Both the position numbers and the translations under genes were made by a program. A DNA stretch of 10,202 nucleotides, from contig DBWM01000024.1 in NCBI GenBank assembly GCA_002309015.1, positions 1 to 10,202 of the forward strand, written 5' to 3'. Each line of letters begins with the position of its first letter. The first letter of the stretch is position 1. Below the pieces are notes generated by a model that did no database searches, was not told the origin of the DNA, and was given only the letters and a program-made list of their open reading frames with translations. Positions 6,577-10,202 of this stretch are shown here, in pieces. Source of the DNA: Myxococcales bacterium UBA1238. Its GTDB lineage: Bacteria > Myxococcota_A > Bradymonadia > UBA7976 > UBA1532.

Positions 6577-8643
6577 TTACTGATTGCCACTGAGAATTTT
6601 CCGGGCCTGCTCCAACAGTTCCTCATCCGAATCCTCTTCATCCGCCTCAATCAAATCCCAGACGGTCTTCCCCGCGCGATCCTCCGCACTCACATCCGCA
6701 CCGGCCCTGACCAAAGCCTCCATCATCGGAAGATTCCATCGATCCGCGGCGAGATGAAGCGCTGTCTCTCCCTCTTTGTTCTTTGCGTTCACGTCCGAAC
6801 CCGCTTCGAGCAGCATCTTTGCAACCGGAACTTCGCCCTGGCCATCATGACCCGGCCCCTCCACCGCATACATCAGGGCCGTCCAACCCTCCCGATCCCT
6901 CGCATGAACCTCCGCCCCCCTCTCCACCAGAAGCTTCACCCGCTCCCCACTCTGATCCCGCGCGGCATACATCAACGCAGTCACCCCATCCTGATTCGCA
7001 ACATTCACATCTGCCCCCCGATCCAGGAGCAACTTAAAATCTTCAAACTCCCCGCCACGAGCCAGGCTCATCAGCGCGGTTTGACCTCGATCCCCCCTTT
7101 GGTTGACATCTTCGCCTGCTTTGATCAGCGCGACCATCACATCCCGGCGATCTTCGTTCAGCGCAAGCTTCAATGCGCTGTTCCCATCCAAATCCTTCGC
7201 CTTCAGATCAGCTCCGGCCTGAATCAAAGCCTCAGCGACGCGACCATCCTGCGCAAACATCAACGGCGTTCGGCCTTTCAAACTCCTCGCGTTGACGTCA
7301 GCACCGGCCGAAAGGAGCGCTTTCACAGCAAACTCAGAGCCCGCGTACATCAATGCGGTCTTTCCTTCGCGATCTTTGGCGTTCACATCGGCTCCCTTTG
7401 CGATCAAAGGCGCAACATGATCAGATCTCCAGTCCTGAGAGAGGATCATCAAAGGCGTCCTGCCCTCGTCATCCCTTTGATTGACCTCCTCTCCCGCCTC
7501 GATCAAAGCCTCAACCGGCGCCAGATGGCCCTTCTTCAGGGCCCAAAACATCGCAGACCGGCCTTCACGATCCTTCGCTTTCCAATCTGCACCAGCCTTT
7601 AAGAGCGCCTGGACCATTTCCAGTGGAAGCTGATCCCGAACAGCAAGGATCAGAGCGGTCTCACCCCGATCATTCTGAGCGTTCACATCGGCACCAGCCG
7701 CAATCAAAGCGAGGGCGATCGCATTCAGAGCGTAATTGCGAGCAATTTTTGCATCAGTGAGAGGCTTTGGATCCCATTGGAGCGCCTTTAAAAGCGCCGT
7801 CTCCCCCTGCGCGTAACGAAGATTCAGATCCGCTTTGGCATCGATCAACGCTTTGACGCCTTCCTCGTCCCACACGACCACTTGAATCGCTTCAAAAAGC
7901 GCGGTCTTTCCTTCTTTGTCCCGCGCATTGACTTCGGCGCCGGCTTCGAGCAACAGAGGGACCAGATTAAAGTTTTGATGACGAGCCGCACTGATCAGAG
8001 CGGTTTGGCCCTTGTTGTTCCTGACATTGACCTCCGCACCGGCTTCGAGCAACGCTTTCACCTCTTCGCGAAACCTCACAGCAAACAAAGCCGTCTCGCC
8101 CTCATGGTCCTTTGCGTTCACATCGGCTTTGGCGGCGATCAGAAGCCGGAATTTTTCAAGAAAATGAGGGACGGAGGTCAGCATCAAAGCGGTCTTTCCA
8201 TCCTGATCGCGCGCGTTCAGATCCGCACCGGCTTCGATCAGCATTTTCACCACTTTTGGGTCAACCGCAGAATGCAAGGCCGTCCGGCCATATCGATCCT
8301 TAGCGTTAAGATCGGCGCCGGCTTCGATCAAAGCCTTCATCACATCGAGCCGCCCCGCCCGGGCTGCAATCAAAAACGCGGTTCGGCCTTCAGAGTTCCG
8401 ATCTTCAGGATTTGCACCGGCTTTGATCAGCACTTTCACCGCTTCCGGATCCTCCTGATAGAGCAATGCGCCATTTCCATTCCGGTCTTTGGCGTTCACA
8501 TCGGCGCCGGCTTCAATCAAAAGCCTGACGATTTTCGGATGACGCGCCAGATGAAGCGCGGTGTTCTCCTGATGATCCCGAAGATGGACATCCGCACCGG
8601 CTTTGAGCAGCGCTTTCACGATTTCGGGCTGTTTCTTTTTCAT
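6577..8643 (-). CDS. P5: cytoplasmic ankyrin-repeat protein of about 20 repeats
   Basis: With the start used here the product has 688 residues, no signal peptide and about 20 ANK repeats, so it is a probable cytoplasmic binding solenoid. It opens with a half repeat (MKKKQPEIVKALLKAGADVHLR). At least six repeats are only 30 residues long (for example 23-52, 53-82 and 116-145), missing three residues between the two helices, while repeats 9, 10 and 19 carry insertions; repeat 10 has the longest (WDPKPLTDAKIARNYALN region). It ends with an acidic tail, EADEEDSDEELLEQARKIL, in place of the AGA[RK] half-repeat cap of its neighbours. Start choice is uncertain: 8643 has AAAGG at 7 nt, ATG 8682 overlaps the P6 stop as ATGA (adding 13 residues), and the frame stays open to 8739. 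None of these adds a signal peptide. Codon choice differs from P1-P3: helix 2 ends in ATCGAAGCC types where P1-P3 use CTCAAAGCC. A terminator follows. Confidence 0.93.
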   Translation of the reverse strand: MKKKQPEIVKALLKAGADVHLRDHQENTALHLARHPKIVRLLIEAGADVNAKDRNGNGALLYQEDPEAVKVLIKAGANPEDRNSEGRTAFLIAARAGRLDVMKALIEAGADLNAKDRYGRTALHSAVDPKVVKMLIEAGADLNARDQDGKTALMLTSVPHFLEKFRLLIAAKADVNAKDHEGETALFAVRFREEVKALLEAGAEVNVRNNKGQTALISAARHQNFNLVPLLLEAGAEVNARDKEGKTALFEAIQVVVWDEEGVKALIDAKADLNLRYAQGETALLKALQWDPKPLTDAKIARNYALNAIALALIAAGADVNAQNDRGETALILAVRDQLPLEMVQALLKAGADWKAKDREGRSAMFWALKKGHLAPVEALIEAGEEVNQRDDEGRTPLMILSQDWRSDHVAPLIAKGADVNAKDREGKTALMYAGSEFAVKALLSAGADVNARSLKGRTPLMFAQDGRVAEALIQAGADLKAKDLDGNSALKLALNEDRRDVMVALIKAGEDVNQRGDRGQTALMSLARGGEFEDFKLLLDRGADVNVANQDGVTALMYAARDQSGERVKLLVERGAEVHARDREGWTALMYAVEGPGHDGQGEVPVAKMLLEAGSDVNAKNKEGETALHLAADRWNLPMMEALVRAGADVSAEDRAGKTVWDLIEADEEDSDEELLEQARKILSGNQ
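8209..8577 (-). repeat. Short (30-residue) ANK repeats in P5
   Basis: P5 residues 23-145 contain repeats of 30, 30, 33 and 30 residues. The short ones keep the turn (D-R-x-G-R-T-A-L) and helix 2 (K-x-L-I-E-A-G-A-D) but join them through a shortened loop with a D/E-P-x-x-V or HPKIV element. More 30-residue repeats occur later in P5, and one in P4 (166-194 region). Confidence 0.7.
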
Positions 8644-8650
8644 GTTCGAG

Positions 8651-8655
8651 CCTTT
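8651..8655 (-). promoter_or_regulatory. Possible ribosome site of P5
   Basis: AAAGG lies 7 nt before the ATG at 8643 on the minus strand. It is a modest site but better than anything before the ATG pair at 8682 and 8679. Coupling through the ATGATGA overlap with the P6 stop remains a good alternative. Confidence 0.4.
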
Positions 8656-8678
8656 CGCGGATAGATGTGCGCCGTTCA

Positions 8679-9590
8679 TCATTTCTCTTTTGCGCCGGCT
8701 GCGCGCAGGAGTTTCTTCACAGCTTCGCTCTTGGCCCAATGGAGCAGTGGCGTGTCAAGTTGGTTTTTGATATGGACGTCAGCCCCAGCCTCGAGAAGCG
8801 CATTCACCACGGCTTCGGAGTCACTTTGGACGCCTCGCATGAGCGGCGTTACGCCAATCTCATCTTGGGCATTGACGTTGGCTCCGGCGGCGATGAGGAG
8901 TTTCACAATCTCGACCTTGCCATTCTCTGAGGCTCTCATGAGCGGTGTGAAGCCCATTTCACCTGGGCGATTGACGTTCGCTTTGGCATCGATGAGCGCC
9001 TTCACGATCGCTTCGTTGCCCCTGATGATGGCCGTCTCCAGCGGCGTGAATCCGTATGGGGCGTTCTGATCAACTTTCGCTCCCGAAGCGAGGAGGAGCT
9101 TTACGAGCGCTTCATAATCGCGGCTGATGGCGATGAGGAGCACTGTGACGCCACCCTGGAGCTTGTCGTTGGCGTTGGCGCCGGCATCGAGGAGGAGCTT
9201 CACCATCTCTTCTGCTCCGAGGAAAACGGCGAGGATGAATGCCGTGTCTCCATGCTTACCTTTGGCATTGACGTCGGCTCCTGCGGCGATGAGCGCCTTG
9301 GCTATCGCGATGTTGCCCTGTTCTGCGGCCCACATGAGCGGCGTCATGTTGTTCTCATCTTTGGCATTGACATCGGCGCCCTGTGCGATGAGCTGTTTCA
9401 GCACATCGAGCCGACCCTGCTGGGCCGCTTCCCACAGGTTTTGGCACTTGGATTGAGAGGAAGATTCGTCTTCACCCGGAAAAACGAGCCTCGCGTTGAC
9501 TGAACCGATGGTGAGCCCAAAGGCCAGAAAAGCGCTGGCGAGCGTGCGCAGAGGGTTCTTGAACAAACGATGTTTTGAATTCTGAGACAT
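8679..9590 (-). CDS. P6: exported ankyrin-repeat protein of about 8 repeats
   Basis: The product has about 303 residues. Residues 1-33 form a long Sec signal peptide: a basic start (MSQNSKHRLFKNPLR), a hydrophobic core (TLASAFLAFGLTIG) and a probable cut after SVNA, before RLVFPGED. A short acidic/serine linker (GEDESSSQSKC) leads into about eight ANK repeats, most of full 33-residue length and without the long loops of P2 and P3. The last is a half repeat ending AVKKLLRAAGAKEK, the same type of cap as in P2, P3 and P7. The frame could begin at a GTG at 9617, overlapping the P7 stop as GTGA, or at ATG 9599. I prefer 9590 because GGAG lies 9 nt upstream and the signal peptide then has a normal length. 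Its signal peptide is unrelated to that of P1-P3 and P7 except for the shared NA-R cleavage context. Role: extracytoplasmic protein binding, partner unknown. Confidence 0.94.
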   Translation of the reverse strand: MSQNSKHRLFKNPLRTLASAFLAFGLTIGSVNARLVFPGEDESSSQSKCQNLWEAAQQGRLDVLKQLIAQGADVNAKDENNMTPLMWAAEQGNIAIAKALIAAGADVNAKGKHGDTAFILAVFLGAEEMVKLLLDAGANANDKLQGGVTVLLIAISRDYEALVKLLLASGAKVDQNAPYGFTPLETAIIRGNEAIVKALIDAKANVNRPGEMGFTPLMRASENGKVEIVKLLIAAGANVNAQDEIGVTPLMRGVQSDSEAVVNALLEAGADVHIKNQLDTPLLHWAKSEAVKKLLRAAGAKEK

Positions 9591-9599
9591 CTCTTTCAT

Positions 9600-9603
9600 C
9601 TCC
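9600..9603 (-). promoter_or_regulatory. Shine-Dalgarno site of P6
   Basis: GGAG lies 9 nt before the ATG at 9590 on the minus strand, the same spacing as in P1-P3, and directly abuts the ATG at 9599. This favours 9590 over both 9599 and the GTG at 9617. Confidence 0.6.
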
Positions 9604-9613
9604 GTATGGGGGG

Positions 9614-10024
9614 TCACTCTTTTGCGCCGGCCTGGAGCAGAAGGTTGACCGCTTCCGGATAGCCCTCTTTCACAGCGACCATCAAGGCGGTCCAGTCATT
9701 GTTTTTCGCGTTGACATCTGCGCCCGCCTGAAGCAGCGCCTTCATGACCTCAATGCGATTTTGCCCGGCAGCCAGAGCAAGCGGCGTCCAACCTTGATCG
9801 CTTCTGATCGCATCCGGGTGGCTTCCTTGAACAAAAAATTTCAAAGCGGTCAGATCGCCATCATAGGCGGTCTTTAAAACCCTTTCGTGCTGCGGATCCT
9901 CGCTCTCCCAGCCTTGGGGCGGCTGCCGGGTGTGAACGTTTTCCACAACTTCCGGGATTCTGGCATTCGTGAGGCAGGGTAGAGCAAAGGTTGCGAGGGC
10001 TAGGGTTTTAAGCAGCATTTTCAT
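9614..10024 (-). CDS. P7: small exported ankyrin-repeat protein with about 3 repeats
   Basis: The product has 136 residues. Residues 1-21 (MKMLLKTLALATFALPCLTNA) are a Sec signal peptide, followed by RIPEVVENVHTRQPP (22-36). The N-terminal 90 or so residues are clearly homologous to P2 and P3 (AYDGDL, PDAI, IEVMKALLQAGADVNAK), but the protein then ends after only about three ANK repeats with the cap LLLQAGAKE. It is thus a minimal version of the P1-P3 family located in the other transcript, either truncated or ancestral. In its first repeat the segment before GSHPDAI is a residue or so shorter than in P3. The start at 10024 overlaps the P8 stop as ATGA and has GGGAG 7 nt upstream inside P8, so translation is probably coupled to P8. 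A second in-frame ATG two codons later is the less likely start. Three repeats are near the minimum for a stable ANK domain. Confidence 0.93.
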   Translation of the reverse strand: MKMLLKTLALATFALPCLTNARIPEVVENVHTRQPPQGWESEDPQHERVLKTAYDGDLTALKFFVQGSHPDAIRSDQGWTPLALAAGQNRIEVMKALLQAGADVNAKNNDWTALMVAVKEGYPEAVNLLLQAGAKE

Positions 10025-10202
10025 TTCTTTGCTCCCTTCTTGGAGGCCTTGCGAAGGATCGCTCTGATTTCATCCATTTGTGCCCTATAGAGGGCGGTCC
10101 GCGCAGGCCGGTTAGGCAAGCCCAGGATCCCCTCCAGGTGGATCACTTTGGTTTCATCCGATTGCGTCAGATCGAGGGCGGTTTTGCCTGCGTTGTCTTT
10201 TG
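10021..10202 (-). CDS. P8: C-terminal end of a further ankyrin-repeat protein (partial)
   Basis: An open frame enters from the right edge and ends at a TGA at 10021-10023; 59 residues are visible. It begins KDNAGKTALDLTQ, a normal ANK turn and first helix. A degenerate region follows (DETKVIHLEGILGLPNRPARTALYRAQ), then a terminal helix and basic tail (MDEIRAILRKASKKGAKK). The ending resembles the LLRKAGAR caps of P2 and P3 with a longer lysine-rich tail. Its stop overlaps the P7 start by four bases, which indicates one transcript and coupled translation. Whether P8 carries a signal peptide or how many repeats it has cannot be seen here. Confidence 0.82.
   Translation of the reverse strand, partial: KDNAGKTALDLTQSDETKVIHLEGILGLPNRPARTALYRAQMDEIRAILRKASKKGAKK

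Noticed and set aside
6565..7602. A 345-codon open frame on the plus strand, opposite P5
   Set aside because: It is antisense to a clear ANK gene. Its IGAGFEQ-like and ICTGFDQ-like patterns are what the complement of codons for KAGAD gives (ATC GGC GCC GGC TTT). It has no ribosome site and no independent domain.
8644..8739. P5 extended to 8739, overlapping P6 by about 60 nt
   Set aside because: The extra residues (GQERSCEETPARSRRK type) are not ANK sequence and are simply the alternate frame of the P6 C-terminus.

Overview
The window is wholly occupied by a tandem array of bacterial ankyrin-repeat (ANK) genes. All eight lie on the minus strand, so transcription runs from high to low coordinates. 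Two are cut by the window edges. No other kind of gene is visible: no transposase, phage gene, tRNA, rRNA or CRISPR array, and no gap longer than about 125 bases. Shine-Dalgarno sites, Sec-type signal peptides, 4-base gene overlaps, a hairpin terminator and the lack of introns indicate a bacterium, with a Gram-negative style of export signal. I cannot place it taxonomically. In what follows the genes are P1 (left edge) to P8 (right edge).

Right block (10202 down to 6577), a probable operon: P8 (only its C-terminal 59 residues), P7 (136 aa, exported), P6 (about 303 aa, exported) and P5 (about 688 aa, no signal peptide). P8 and P7 overlap by ATGA, and P7/P6 and P6/P5 have possible 4-base overlaps or very short spacers. 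A 15-bp perfect hairpin with a T6 tract (6483-6533) follows P5 and probably ends this transcript.

Left block (6452 down to 1): P4 (424 aa, no signal peptide), P3 (614 aa, exported), P2 (721 aa, exported) and P1 (partial, exported). P1, P2 and P3 are recent tandem duplicates. They are collinear repeat by repeat, share the same signal peptide and Shine-Dalgarno layout, and the P3-P2 and P2-P1 spacers are both exactly 89 nt and about 80% identical by eye. P2 carries three extra ANK repeats that P3 lacks. In P2 and P3 a four-repeat block has itself been duplicated. Duplication is therefore visible at three scales: single repeat, four-repeat module and whole gene.

Function cannot be read from the sequence beyond protein binding: ANK domains are non-catalytic scaffolds, and no enzymatic domain is present in any of the eight. 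Five proteins start with an export signal and two do not, so the cluster appears to place related binding proteins both outside and inside the cytoplasm. The best candidates for a specific, undescribed activity are the lineage-specific additions to the ANK fold: a conserved ENVHTR[RQ]PP head after the signal peptide (P2, P3, P7), long charged and aromatic insertions at fixed positions, and a conserved cysteine pair in adjacent repeats. An immunity-protein array or a set of secreted interaction proteins are both plausible, but neither is proven here.
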